Source: Phycisphaerales bacterium (lineage in GTDB: Bacteria; Planctomycetota; Phycisphaerae; Phycisphaerales; UBA1924). From it: a DNA stretch of 64,000 nt. Below, in pieces: positions 16,453 to 28,532 of this stretch; the stretch's first letter is position 1, and each line of letters opens with the position of its first letter. Where the stretch lies: the NCBI GenBank assembly GCA_020847175.1, contig JADLCM010000002.1, positions 145,467 to 209,466 of the forward strand. Reading direction: 5' to 3'. The position numbers were made by a program, and so were the translations under genes. The notes under the pieces were generated by a model. That model ran no database searches, was not told the origin of the DNA, and saw only the letters and a program-made list of their open reading frames with translations.

Positions 16453-17727
16453 ATGATCCGCCCTTCAATCCGCGCCGCGTCGGTATGCTGCTTCGGGGTT
16501 GTCGGCGCGTGCGCTGCGCAACCGGCGCCCCCGCAGACCGGACAGGCATCACCCGTGGCGCACGAGCCCATCACCATCCGCGTCGCCGCGTTCAACGTGG
16601 AGGACATCCGCACCGAAGACCTTCTTCGGGACGATCAGCCTCGTCTCAAGCGCCTCGCCGAGATACTTCAGCGCATCCGTCCAAACATCGTGCTGATCAG
16701 CGAGATCACCTACGACATGCCCGGCGGCCCGGATGTCGAGGAGGGCTGGGAGCCCGGCCAGAACGCGAAGCGCTTCGTGGACCGCTACCTCGGTGTGCCC
16801 CAGGCCGACGGGCTCGCACCCCTGCGCTTCGAGGTCTTCATGGCCCCGGCCAACACGGGCATGCCGAGCGGATTCGACCTTGACAACGACGGGTCGATGG
16901 TCGGTTCGTTTCCGCCGCCGCCTCGATCACGGCCCGACGGGTCGCCCGGCCCGCAGACCAGCGCCGGGCGAGCGTACGGCAACGACTGCTGGGGCTTCGG
17001 AACTTTTCCGGGTCAGTACGCCATGGCCCTGCTCGTCGATCCTCGCCTCACGATTGAGCGGGATCTGGCCCGGACCTTCCGCCTGATGCCCTGGGACTAT
17101 CAGCCCGGCGCGGCTCTGCCCACCGTGCCGGAGACCGGCGCACCTTGGTTCAGCGACGACGAGAAGGCGATCTTCCGCCTCAGCAGCAAGAGCCACTGGG
17201 ATGTGCCCGTGCGCCTGCCCAACGGCAGCGTGCTCCACATGCTGTGTTCGCACCCCACACCGCCGGCCTTCGACGGCCCGGAGCAGCGCAACGCGCGCCG
17301 GAACTTCGACGAGATCCGATTCTGGGCCGACTATGTCGAAGGGGCGCGCTACATGGTGGATGACCAGAACCGAGAGGGGCCGCTCGCGCGGGGTGAACTC
17401 TTCATCGTGCTCGGCGACCTCAACTGCGATGTCCGTGAGGGCACATCGTTCAAGAACGGCATTGAACTCCTCCTCCGATCCCCGCGCCTCGCGCCCGATC
17501 CCGCCCCGAGGTCCGACATCCCCGTGGCGGACCTTGACGACACCGATACTGCCTTCTGGGGCAAGCGCGCGGACTACGTGCTGCCCTCCAAGGGTCTCGG
17601 CGTCGAGGCGACCGGCGTCTGGCGGCACCCACCCCCGGACGGCAAGGCTTTTCCCAGCGATCACTTCCCCGTCTGGGCGGATATCAGCGTGCCGCCTCCT
17701 CCGGCTGACGGTCCCGCCCGGCCCTGA
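16453..17727 (+). CDS. Secreted endonuclease/exonuclease/phosphatase-family protein
   Basis: 424 aa from the ATG at 16453. The N-terminus is a short signal sequence ending VVGACAAQ, which could be a lipobox with Cys20. The mature part begins ITIRVAAFNVEDIR and IRPNIVLISEI, the first strands and catalytic Glu of the endonuclease/exonuclease/phosphatase fold. LFIVLGDLNCDV and, near the end, FPSDHFPVWADI supply the catalytic Asp-Asn and Asp-His pairs. Members hydrolyse phosphodiesters or phosphomonoesters in nucleic acids, lipids or sugars; the substrate here is unknown. Divergent from asnB with 69 bp between starts. Confidence 0.82.
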   Translation: MIRPSIRAASVCCFGVVGACAAQPAPPQTGQASPVAHEPITIRVAAFNVEDIRTEDLLRDDQPRLKRLAEILQRIRPNIVLISEITYDMPGGPDVEEGWEPGQNAKRFVDRYLGVPQADGLAPLRFEVFMAPANTGMPSGFDLDNDGSMVGSFPPPPRSRPDGSPGPQTSAGRAYGNDCWGFGTFPGQYAMALLVDPRLTIERDLARTFRLMPWDYQPGAALPTVPETGAPWFSDDEKAIFRLSSKSHWDVPVRLPNGSVLHMLCSHPTPPAFDGPEQRNARRNFDEIRFWADYVEGARYMVDDQNREGPLARGELFIVLGDLNCDVREGTSFKNGIELLLRSPRLAPDPAPRSDIPVADLDDTDTAFWGKRADYVLPSKGLGVEATGVWRHPPPDGKAFPSDHFPVWADISVPPPPADGPARP

Positions 17728-17760
17728 CGCGTGCGGGGGTCGGGCACAGAGTAAGCCGGC

Positions 17761-17766
17761 TACCAT
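17761..17766 (+). promoter_or_regulatory. Possible -10 hexamer of ctaB
   Basis: TACCAT 54 nt before the ctaB GTG. The implied leader of nearly 50 nt carries an AGGAGG ribosome-binding site at about 17805-17810, so this unit would not be leaderless. Confidence 0.35.
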
Positions 17767-17820
17767 GCGACGTTCCTGTCCCGTCGGAGTCCGTGCGGTC
17801 TGGCAGGAGGCGGAGGCCCT

Positions 17821-18777
17821 GTGACGGTTGTGGACCCCAGCGCTGAGGCCGGCGTGCTGCTGAATCCGCAGCGAGCCGAAACGTGTGTCGCCAAGGCCCG
17901 CGCCATCATTGAGACGACCAAGCCCGGCATCACCCGGATGGTCACGATCACCGCGATCGTCGGGTTCATTGCCGCCGCGGTTGATCGTTCGTGGACGACG
18001 TGGTCGCTCGTCGGGTCGCTGGGCTGGTGCATCCTGGGCACGGCGCTCTCGTCTTCAGGGGCCAACGCGCTGAACCAGTGGTGGGAGCGGGCGCGCGATG
18101 CACGAATGGCACGCACGGCCGGACGCCCTCTGCCCCGCGGCGCGGTCGAGCCCGGCCTCGTGCTCGCGTGCAGCCTGCTGATGTGCGTGCTGGGCGTGGG
18201 TGTGCTGGCGCTCGCCAACGGCCCGGCGGCGGCGTGCGTCTCGCTCGCCAGCATTACCTCTTACGTGCTCGTCTATACCCCCCTCAAGCCCATCACCAGC
18301 TTTTCGACGCTCGTGGGGGCCGTGCCCGGCGCCTTACCCCCGCTCATCGGCTGGGCGGCGGTCACCGGTACGTGGCAGGGGCTGATGATGGGCGGCGGGT
18401 GGAGCCTCTTCGGCCTCATGTTCGTCTGGCAACTGCCGCACTTTCTCGCCATCGCCTGGATGTGCCGCGAGGACTACCGCCTTGGCGGGTACAAGGTGCT
18501 GCCGGTGCTGGACCCCAGCGGCGTCGCAACCAGCGGCGCCATGCTGGGCACCGCGATTTTGCAGATCCCCGCCACGCTGCTGCCCATGATGACCCTTGAC
18601 CGCCTCGGACTGATGTATCTGCTCGCGGCGTTGCTGACGGGGGCGGGCTATCTGTGGCTCTCGGTGCGGCTGGCCCGGCTGCGGACCCGTTCCGCCGCCC
18701 GGGTGGTCTTCTTCGCCTCCATCGCGCACCTCCCGCTGCTGCTGATCGCGCTGGTGCTCGACCTGATCTGGATCTGA
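17821..18777 (+). CDS. ctaB: Protoheme IX farnesyltransferase (heme O synthase)
   Basis: 318 aa from a GTG preceded by AGGAGG. A polytopic membrane protein of the UbiA superfamily with the CtaB/CyoE motif NQWWERARDARMARTAGRPL near residue 82, matching the Asp/Glu-rich prenyl-diphosphate site, and LPHFLAIAWMCREDYRLGGY in the second conserved loop. It adds a farnesyl group to heme B to make heme O, the precursor of heme A for cytochrome oxidases. SCO1 follows after 14 bp, so this is an oxidase-assembly pair; the oxidase subunits themselves are not in the window. Confidence 0.93.
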   Translation: MTVVDPSAEAGVLLNPQRAETCVAKARAIIETTKPGITRMVTITAIVGFIAAAVDRSWTTWSLVGSLGWCILGTALSSSGANALNQWWERARDARMARTAGRPLPRGAVEPGLVLACSLLMCVLGVGVLALANGPAAACVSLASITSYVLVYTPLKPITSFSTLVGAVPGALPPLIGWAAVTGTWQGLMMGGGWSLFGLMFVWQLPHFLAIAWMCREDYRLGGYKVLPVLDPSGVATSGAMLGTAILQIPATLLPMMTLDRLGLMYLLAALLTGAGYLWLSVRLARLRTRSAARVVFFASIAHLPLLLIALVLDLIWI

Positions 18778-18791
18778 CGCGGAGTGATCTG

Positions 18792-19466
18792 ATGCCGGAC
18801 TCGCGGGGCCTGCCCAAGATCGTTCTCGCCCTGGCCCTGGTCGCCGTCGCAGGAATGGCCGTCTCCGGCGTCATGCTGATCCGGGGCGCCGGGGCTGCGC
18901 CCGACGGGCGATCTCCCTCTGAACCCGATCCGCGCGAACCCGACCCGGGGCTGGAGGGCATCCGCATTCCCGCCTTCAGTCTGGTCGATCAATCCGGCGC
19001 GCGTGTGGATGAGCGCCTGCTCCTCGGCCACGTGACCATCGTCGCCTTCATCTTCACAAACTGCCGGCTGATCTGCCCGGGCATGTCGGCGCGGATGGTC
19101 CAGTTGCAGAACGACCTGAAAGACACCCCGGTGCGGTTGCTCTCGCTGAGCGTCGACTCGGCCCACGACACGCCGGAGGTGCTGGCGGCCTACGCCGCGC
19201 GGATCGGCGCGGACCTCGACCGATGGACATTCGTGAGCGACGATGGCGCCACAACCCGCACCATGCTGCGACAGATCGGCTTTGACGTGAGCGACACCGG
19301 GGGCGAGGAGATTGCGCTCCCTGACGGCTCGCGCATGAGCGACATCAATCACCCTGCCAAACTCATGCTCGTGGATGAGTCCGGGCGGGTCCTCGGGCTG
19401 TACGGTTACGCCGATGCCGAGGCCATGACCCGGCTCGCCGCGCGGGCCCGCGCGCTCTGTGATTGA
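18792..19466 (+). CDS. SCO1/SenC copper chaperone for cytochrome oxidase
   Basis: 224 aa from the ATG at 18792, with GGAG about 8 nt upstream. One N-terminal membrane anchor (about 9-31) and a thioredoxin-like domain carrying the copper site: NCRLICPGM gives the CxxxC pair and DINHPAKLMLVD the third ligand His. LLSLSVDSAHDTPEVLAAYA matches the family strand-helix after the site. SCO proteins deliver copper to the CuA centre or keep its cysteines reduced. It is co-transcribed with ctaB. Confidence 0.92.
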   Translation: MPDSRGLPKIVLALALVAVAGMAVSGVMLIRGAGAAPDGRSPSEPDPREPDPGLEGIRIPAFSLVDQSGARVDERLLLGHVTIVAFIFTNCRLICPGMSARMVQLQNDLKDTPVRLLSLSVDSAHDTPEVLAAYAARIGADLDRWTFVSDDGATTRTMLRQIGFDVSDTGGEEIALPDGSRMSDINHPAKLMLVDESGRVLGLYGYADAEAMTRLAARARALCD

Positions 19467-19795
19467 GTCCGGGCCATCGGGCGCAGCATCCGCTTCGATT
19501 CTCGGCGCGACAGGAAGGCGCCGGGTATCGGCCACCCGCTCATAAGGTGCGGCGGGCCGCCGGGCTTCTTCAAAAACTTCGGGATTCTGTGAGAAGCCGA
19601 GCCCCGGCCGCGCAAGTCGTCATGGACGACCTTTCGAAAGGATGCGCCATGCGCTCGAGAAACAAGGGCGGCAGCCATTATCGGGTCGGCGGGTTGAGGT
19701 GTGGCGCCGGTGCGGACGCAAGTCTGCAAGCCGGGCGGGGCCCGGCGACATCCCTGCGGGCCGGCGCTCTGCCGGCCCGCCAGGGGGGACGATCA
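19467..19795 (+). promoter_or_regulatory. Hairpin-rich leader upstream of the dockerin-type gene
   Basis: A 329-bp stretch without a convincing gene but dense in perfect inverted repeats. Hairpins: 19616-19630 (6-bp stem, ATG loop); palindrome 19630-19641 (CCTTTCGAAAGG); 19712-19727 (6-bp stem, GCAA tetraloop); 19730-19746 (7-bp stem, GGG loop); 19756-19780 (10-bp perfect GC stem, 5-nt loop). The last stem extends by pairing CCCT at 19752-19755 with AGGG at 19782-19785, which is part of the purine-rich ribosome-binding site of the next gene (start 19796). A structured regulatory leader that can hide the ribosome-binding site is plausible. I do not recognise a known riboswitch class. Confidence 0.5.
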
Positions 19796-20368
19796 ATGGT
19801 GCGACTGGTCTGCTTCGCCGCGCTCGGCGCGGCCGTGTTGCCCGCGAGTGCTTCGGACGTGCCCTTCGAGCCAGAACGCGCGCTCTCCACAACGACCGAC
19901 AGCGCCCGCGCGGTCGTCTGCGGCGACATCGACCGCGACGGTGATCTCGACATCGTGGTCGCGAGCGCGGCGGACAGTTTCGTCCGGGTCTTCCGCAACA
20001 ACAACGGCACCATCCCGTCGTTCACGGCCCAGACCGCCGCCACGTCCATCAATACGCCCGTGTGCGTCAGCCTCGCGGACATCGACGGTGACGGCGACCC
20101 GGACACCGGGCTCATCTTCGTCACGTGCCCGGCCGATCTCTCCGGTTCGTCTGATCCCGGCGACCCGGCCTACGGCGTCTCCGACGGCGGTGCCGACTCC
20201 TCCGACTTCTTCTTCTTCCTCGACCAGTTCGAGGGCGGCAATGCCCTCATCGCCGACTACACCTCCACCAGCGACCCGCAGGCGCCCGGCTACGGCGTGC
20301 CCGACGGCATCGTCGACGCCTCCGACTTCTTCTTCTACCTCGACCTCTTCGCCCTCGGGTGCGACTGA
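19796..20368 (+). CDS. Secreted FG-GAP/VCBS protein with dockerin-like C-terminal repeats
   Basis: 190 aa from the ATG at 19796 after a GGGGGGAC ribosome-binding site. Signal peptide MVRLVCFAALGAAVLPASA. Two short FG-GAP/VCBS-type calcium loops follow (GDIDRDGDLDIVV, ADIDGDGDPD). The C-terminus has two copies of an acidic repeat, GVSDGGADSSDFFFFLDQF and GVPDGIVDASDFFFYLDLF, ending in GCD, preceded by CPADLSGSS. Such paired DFFFFLD repeats close many exported Phycisphaerae proteins and resemble a dockerin, suggesting attachment to a partner on the cell surface. FG-GAP proteins are usually far longer, so this may be a truncated family member. Partner and function are unknown. Confidence 0.75.
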   Translation: MVRLVCFAALGAAVLPASASDVPFEPERALSTTTDSARAVVCGDIDRDGDLDIVVASAADSFVRVFRNNNGTIPSFTAQTAATSINTPVCVSLADIDGDGDPDTGLIFVTCPADLSGSSDPGDPAYGVSDGGADSSDFFFFLDQFEGGNALIADYTSTSDPQAPGYGVPDGIVDASDFFFYLDLFALGCD

Positions 20369-20403
20369 GCCCGTCGGGCGCGCCGCGGATCTCCACAGGC
20401 GAA

Positions 20404-20444
20404 CGCCGGAACCGCGCCGCCGGGATCGGCGCGCGGCTCCGGCG
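20404..20444. terminator. GC-rich terminator-like hairpin between converging genes
   Basis: A 14-bp stem with one mismatch (arms 20404-20417 and 20431-20444, 13-nt loop) lies between the converging stops of the dockerin-type gene and secA. Only CTTTG follows on the plus strand, so the U-tract is weak; it may serve both directions or work with Rho. Confidence 0.55.
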
Positions 20445-20505
20445 CTTTGATCTGCGCGGGGGCGCCCGCCCCGCCGGCTGATCGCGCCCCTCGCGACCCT
20501 CGGTC

Positions 20506-24558
<4,053 letters not shown>

Positions 24559-24805
24559 GAGTCTGTCCTTCTTTCCGCGCGCCGGGCGCGCCGGGCGCGA
24601 TCACGGCACCGCCGTCTCGCGCACTCCTGAATATGAGTGTTCCGCTGTTGAATCGAGCGACCCGCCCGTCCGGGCAGGCGGCACAACGCCTCGCCGCCCC
24701 TGATGCGCAAAAATGCGCCGAACTCCCGTCATCCCCTGTTCCGCGCTCGCCCGGGGCTGTTCTTCCCCCGGACGCGGCCCACAGGGCGCGGGAATCGCGC
24801 GGGGC

Positions 24806-25159
24806 TCAACGCGCAGGCGGGGGCAGATCAAGAAGCGTCACCAACAGCAGGCGTGCCGTGCGTCGCCCTTCCGCGTGCACCAGGATCAAAGCTGGAGCCT
24901 CGCCGGACGCGCCCGCCCCCGGTCTGGCTTCGGCAGGGGCTTCTTCACGCTCGACGATGCCGCGCACTACGCGAGCCACGGCGCTCGTCAGCGCCCGCGC
25001 CCTGTGAAGGGCGAGCACGCGGGCATCGCGACCGAGGCGGGTCTCCGCCGCCAGCGCCGGCGTCGCCAGCACGATCGCGAGCGTGCAGGCGGCGACGATC
25101 CGGGCACCCAACGTGCCCGGGTTTCGTTCGTGCCTAGTCTCGGCTTTGCGCGAAGTCAC
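24806..25159 (-). CDS. Small secreted protein of unknown function
   Basis: 117 aa from the GTG at 25159; start chosen because it gives a short charged N-terminus directly before the signal peptide (about residues 15-36, IVAACTLAIVLATPALA) and because a TACTTC hexamer lies 7 nt upstream. The mature part is Arg/Ala-rich (LGRDARVLALHRARALTSAV) and ends in a hydrophobic stretch (RLLLVTLLDLPPPAR). No motif recognised. It lies 247 bp upstream of secA on the same strand. Confidence is moderate because the composition is biased. Confidence 0.5.
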   Translation of the reverse strand: MTSRKAETRHERNPGTLGARIVAACTLAIVLATPALAAETRLGRDARVLALHRARALTSAVARVVRGIVEREEAPAEARPGAGASGEAPALILVHAEGRRTARLLLVTLLDLPPPAR

Positions 25160-25166
25160 GACGCCA

Positions 25167-25172
25167 GAAGTA
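25167..25172 (-). promoter_or_regulatory. Weak -10 hexamer before the small secreted protein gene
   Basis: TACTTC, 7 nt before the GTG at 25159. The last base differs from the TAnnnT pattern, so this is a tentative call. Confidence 0.3.
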
Positions 25173-25371
25173 TCGGCCCGCGACTCCCCCGGGGCAACTG
25201 GCGAGGCGAATCCGCCGGGAGATTCCCGGGCACGCAGCACCCCAGGTCCGCAACCCTTCAATGGCACCCCCTTCTCGCGTCCTCTCCCTCCCCGGGGCGA
25301 GGTCGAAAGTCAAGCCCCGCGCCGGGCTGCGTCCGATAGTTCCGCCCGCCGACTCGATGGGCGCGGGCCTC

Positions 25372-25377
25372 TACAGT
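25372..25377 (+). promoter_or_regulatory. Probable -10 hexamer of the TSCPD gene, leaderless
   Basis: TACAGT, 5 nt before the ATG at 25383, with no Shine-Dalgarno sequence in between. Confidence 0.55.
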
Positions 25378-25382
25378 GCCCC

Positions 25383-25775
25383 ATGCCCGAAGGAAAGGAC
25401 GACGTGCCGATGGTCGCCACCCGACAGGCATTGCCCACCACCCGCGACTCCCTGACCCACAAGTTCAGCGTCGATCGCCACGAGGGGTACCTCACCATCG
25501 GCCTCTACCCCGACGGTCGCCCGGGCGAGATCTTCATCAAGATTGCCAAGGAGGGGTCCGCGATCAGCGGCATGTGCCAGGCGTTCTGCCGCGCTTTCAG
25601 CCTGGCGCTGCAGTTCGGTCTTTCGATCGAAGAGGCCGTCGCCCGGTTCAAGGGCATGCGCTTCGAGCCGATGGGCGCGACGAGCAATCCCGACATCCCC
25701 GAAGCCTCCAGCATCGTCGATTACGTCGCCTGCTACCTCGAACGCGAGTTCGGGTCCCCGGTCCGGCGTGCCTGA
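25383..25775 (+). CDS. Stand-alone TSCPD domain, C-terminal part of class II ribonucleotide reductase
   Basis: 130 aa. From LPTTRDSLTHKFSVDRHEGY to the end it matches the domain that closes adenosylcobalamin-dependent ribonucleotide reductases (NrdJ): GLYPDGRPGEIFIKIAKEGS, then ISGMCQAFCRAFSLALQFGL, and FKGMRFEPMGATSNPDIPEA. In NrdJ this segment is fused behind the catalytic barrel; here it is a gene of its own, with no catalytic domain nearby. It may complement a reductase encoded elsewhere or regulate it. Start 25383 is supported by TACAGT 5 nt upstream; an internal ATG at 25410 is an alternative. Confidence 0.85.
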   Translation: MPEGKDDVPMVATRQALPTTRDSLTHKFSVDRHEGYLTIGLYPDGRPGEIFIKIAKEGSAISGMCQAFCRAFSLALQFGLSIEEAVARFKGMRFEPMGATSNPDIPEASSIVDYVACYLEREFGSPVRRA

Positions 25776-25808
25776 CCTTCATCCGAGCCGTCCGCTTCGG
25801 CGCGCCTC

Positions 25809-25814
25809 TAGACT
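25809..25814 (+). promoter_or_regulatory. Probable -10 hexamer of mqnD, leaderless
   Basis: TAGACT, 5 nt before the ATG at 25820. The sequence between is pyrimidine-rich and offers no ribosome-binding site. Confidence 0.55.
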
Positions 25815-25819
25815 CGCCC

Positions 25820-26761
25820 ATGCCCGCCATCGAGCTCACGCTGGGTCACTCTCCCGACAGCGATGACATGGTCATGTGGTGGCCCCTGACCGGCGTGCGA
25901 GGGCCGGACGGCCGACCCGTGCCCGGTCTGCCTTCGGGACCGATTCTCGACACCGGCCCGTTTCGATTCCGGGCCTTCGCCCACGACGTGCAGAGGCTGA
26001 ACCGGCGCGCCATCGACCGGGGCGATCTCGATGTTTCCGCGATCTCCGCGCACGCCTACCCGTACGTGTGCGCCCAATACGCCATCACCCGATCCGGGGC
26101 CTCGATGGGCGAGGGATACGGGCCCAAGGTCGTGGTCCGCCAAAGGGGCGGCCCGAGTTCGCTTTCCGATCTCTGGGCTCGCCTGCGGGCCGACCCCGAA
26201 CTGACCGTGGCGATTCCCGGTCGCCAGACCACCGCCTACCTGGTGCTCCGGCTCCTGGCGGGCCGCGATGTGCCGGTCCGCGAAATGCTCTTCTCCGATA
26301 TTCCCTCTGCCGTCTCCCGTGGCGAGGCGGAAGCCGGGGTTCTCATCCACGAGGCCCAGTTGACCTTCGAGGCCCTGGGCCTTGCACCCATCGCAGACCT
26401 GGGCCGGGCGTGGACCGACCGCACCGGCCTGCCTCTCCCCCTCGGGCTGAACGTCATCCGGCGAGACCTCGACTCCCGCTTCGGCGCGGGGACACTCCAC
26501 GCCGTCGCCCGGATGCTCGGCGACTCGGTGCGGGCGGCAGTCGCCCACCCGGAGATCAGCCGCGCCCTGCTGCTCGCCCACTCCGGTGACCGCCCCGAAT
26601 GGCGCGATGACGACCTGGTGAAACAGTACCTTCGGATGTACGTGAGCCCCCTGACCGTGGACTTGGGCGACCGGGGTGTGCTCGCCCTCACCCGGCTCTT
26701 CGGCGAAGCCGCCGAGGCCGGCCTCTGCCCCGCAACCGGAGGTATCGAAATCGTCGGATAG
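25820..26761 (+). CDS. mqnD: 1,4-dihydroxy-6-naphthoate synthase MqnD (futalosine menaquinone pathway)
   Basis: 313 aa. The N-terminus ELTLGHSPDSDDMVMWWPLT is the MqnD signature. Further on are DVSAISAHAYPYVCAQYAIT, TVAIPGRQTTAYLVLRLLAG and GVLIHEAQLTFEALGLAPIA, with the conserved catalytic His in IHEAQ. MqnD converts cyclic de-hypoxanthine futalosine to 1,4-dihydroxy-6-naphthoate, so the organism uses the futalosine route to menaquinone. Other mqn genes are not in the window. The related MqnA is less likely because MqnA lacks the SPDSDD opening. Confidence 0.92.
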   Translation: MPAIELTLGHSPDSDDMVMWWPLTGVRGPDGRPVPGLPSGPILDTGPFRFRAFAHDVQRLNRRAIDRGDLDVSAISAHAYPYVCAQYAITRSGASMGEGYGPKVVVRQRGGPSSLSDLWARLRADPELTVAIPGRQTTAYLVLRLLAGRDVPVREMLFSDIPSAVSRGEAEAGVLIHEAQLTFEALGLAPIADLGRAWTDRTGLPLPLGLNVIRRDLDSRFGAGTLHAVARMLGDSVRAAVAHPEISRALLLAHSGDRPEWRDDDLVKQYLRMYVSPLTVDLGDRGVLALTRLFGEAAEAGLCPATGGIEIVG

Positions 26762-26792
26762 GTGATCCGGTACCGCCCCTCGGGCAATCTGG

Positions 26793-26798
26793 TATCAT
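26793..26798 (+). promoter_or_regulatory. Possible -10 hexamer of the flhF-flhG-fliA locus
   Basis: TATCAT 54 nt before the flhF ATG. The implied leader contains GAGGAG at 26841-26846, a good ribosome-binding site. Confidence 0.4.
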
Positions 26799-26852
26799 CT
26801 CCGCGGGTCAGGATGGCCCGTTGTGCCCGAGCCTCGTGACGAGGAGCCAAGG

Positions 26853-28532
26853 ATGGCGTCGCCTCAGTCGCCCCCGCAAAGACAGCCCGCCGCCGAGAGC
26901 GCGCCCACGACGCTCAAGACATTCCGCGCGCCCAGCATGGCGCTCGCGCTCGCTCAGCTCAAGAACGAGCTTGGGCCCGAAGCCGTCATTCTTCACACCC
27001 GCACCTTCAAGACCGGCGGCGTCATGGGTCTGGGCGCCAAGACCATGGTGGAGATCACCGCGACATCGGATTCCCGCGTTCCCCGGCGCACCGTCGCGGG
27101 GGCAGCGCGGGCCGCTCCCGCGCAGGTGGGCCAGGTCGTCACCCGCGCGCCCGTTCAGATCGCCCCCGAACGTCCCGCGCACCAGGCCCGAAACGCGGCG
27201 CCCGCGGACCGTGAAGGCGGGGGCCCGGCCCGGCCGGCGAGCGCGCGTGAGACATACGGACTCCCGCCTGGCGCATCGCGCTCGGCCTCGAATGACGGAC
27301 TCGCCACCGGAACGGATCGCGAGCGTCCGCGCACCCTGCCCGTGATCCCGGTCGAAGTCTCCGCCCCCGACGTGGAGGCGGACCGTCTTGGCCGCCCGGC
27401 CCGCGTTCGCGACGAGCGGGTGCGCACGGTGCGGCCTGCGCGCCCCCGCGAACTTTCCCGCGAGTTCGACGCCGCCCCGGCAGCGGAGTCGCCCGGGCCG
27501 ACCCCCCGCTCCGAGCGCATCGCCCGTCTCGCTGTGCACGCGGAGCCCCGGCCCGTCGATTCCGCCGCCGCCGGCGCGCTGGAACAGGAACTCGCGTCGA
27601 TCAAGCGGCTCATGGGCCAGGTGCTCCAGGTTTCGCGCCAGGCGATCTCATCGGGCGCGAGGCCCCCCGAGGGCGGCCCGATGCGGCTGGGCTCGATGCC
27701 CGATGCGCTCTTCTCGCTGTACTTGCGATTGCTCGAGGCCGGCCTCTCCCCCGAAGCCGCCGACGACATTGCATCGTGCGTGCGAGATGAGCTGCGCGGC
27801 GCGGAGCTCGGCGACGAAGAGATCGTGCGTCAGACTCTGCTCCGCCGGGTTGCTGCGATGATCCCCGTCGCCTCCGAACCGCCGCGGCCCGCCCGTGCCC
27901 CGGACGGACGCCCGCTGACGCTCGCGCTCGTGGGGCCGACGGGCGTGGGCAAGACCACGACGCTCGCCAAGCTCGCCGCGGCGTACAAGCTGCGCCACGG
28001 CAAGCGTGTCGGGCTGGTCACCTGCGACACCTACCGCATCGCCGCGGTCGAGCAGCTCCGCACCTACGCCACGATCATCGGCCTGCCCCTCCGCGTGGCG
28101 ACGGGGCCCGATGATCTCGCCGTCGCGCTCGAGGCGCAGGCGGATTGCGACATGGTGCTCATCGACACCCCCGGGCGCAGCCAGCACGATGCCGGGCGCC
28201 TCGGTGAGCTGCAGGCCCTGGTGCATGTCGCTCGCCCCCATGAAACCCACCTCGTGCTCAGCGCCACGTCGTCGGACGCCGTGCTGGAGCGCGCGGCATC
28301 GCGGTTCGCCGCCGCCGATCCGCGGCGGGTTCTCTTCACCAAGCTTGACGAGGCAGTTCACCTCGGCCCCATGTTCAACGTGCTGCGCCGCATCAACCTG
28401 CCCCTGAGTTTCGTGACCACCGGGCAGGACGTGCCCGACGACATCGAGCGGGCCAACGCCGAGCGCCTGGCCCGCCTGCTGCTGGAGGGCCCCGAGACGC
28501 TCGCGGCGCGCCTGGTCTCGGGCGAGGCATGA
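26853..28532 (+). CDS. flhF: Flagellar placement GTPase FlhF
   Basis: 559 aa from the ATG at 26853, chosen because GAGGAG lies 6 nt upstream; a GTG 30 nt earlier has no such site. Three parts: a basic N-terminal B domain (LKTFRAPSMALALAQLKNEL), a long Pro/Arg/Ala-rich linker, and an SRP-type NG domain with P-loop GPTGVGKTTTLAKLAA near residue 360, then VGLVTCDTYRIAAVEQLRTY and DMVLIDTPGRSQHD. FlhF recruits the first flagellar parts to the cell pole and determines flagellar number with FlhG. It overlaps flhG by 4 bp. Confidence 0.95.
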   Translation: MASPQSPPQRQPAAESAPTTLKTFRAPSMALALAQLKNELGPEAVILHTRTFKTGGVMGLGAKTMVEITATSDSRVPRRTVAGAARAAPAQVGQVVTRAPVQIAPERPAHQARNAAPADREGGGPARPASARETYGLPPGASRSASNDGLATGTDRERPRTLPVIPVEVSAPDVEADRLGRPARVRDERVRTVRPARPRELSREFDAAPAAESPGPTPRSERIARLAVHAEPRPVDSAAAGALEQELASIKRLMGQVLQVSRQAISSGARPPEGGPMRLGSMPDALFSLYLRLLEAGLSPEAADDIASCVRDELRGAELGDEEIVRQTLLRRVAAMIPVASEPPRPARAPDGRPLTLALVGPTGVGKTTTLAKLAAAYKLRHGKRVGLVTCDTYRIAAVEQLRTYATIIGLPLRVATGPDDLAVALEAQADCDMVLIDTPGRSQHDAGRLGELQALVHVARPHETHLVLSATSSDAVLERAASRFAAADPRRVLFTKLDEAVHLGPMFNVLRRINLPLSFVTTGQDVPDDIERANAERLARLLLEGPETLAARLVSGEA

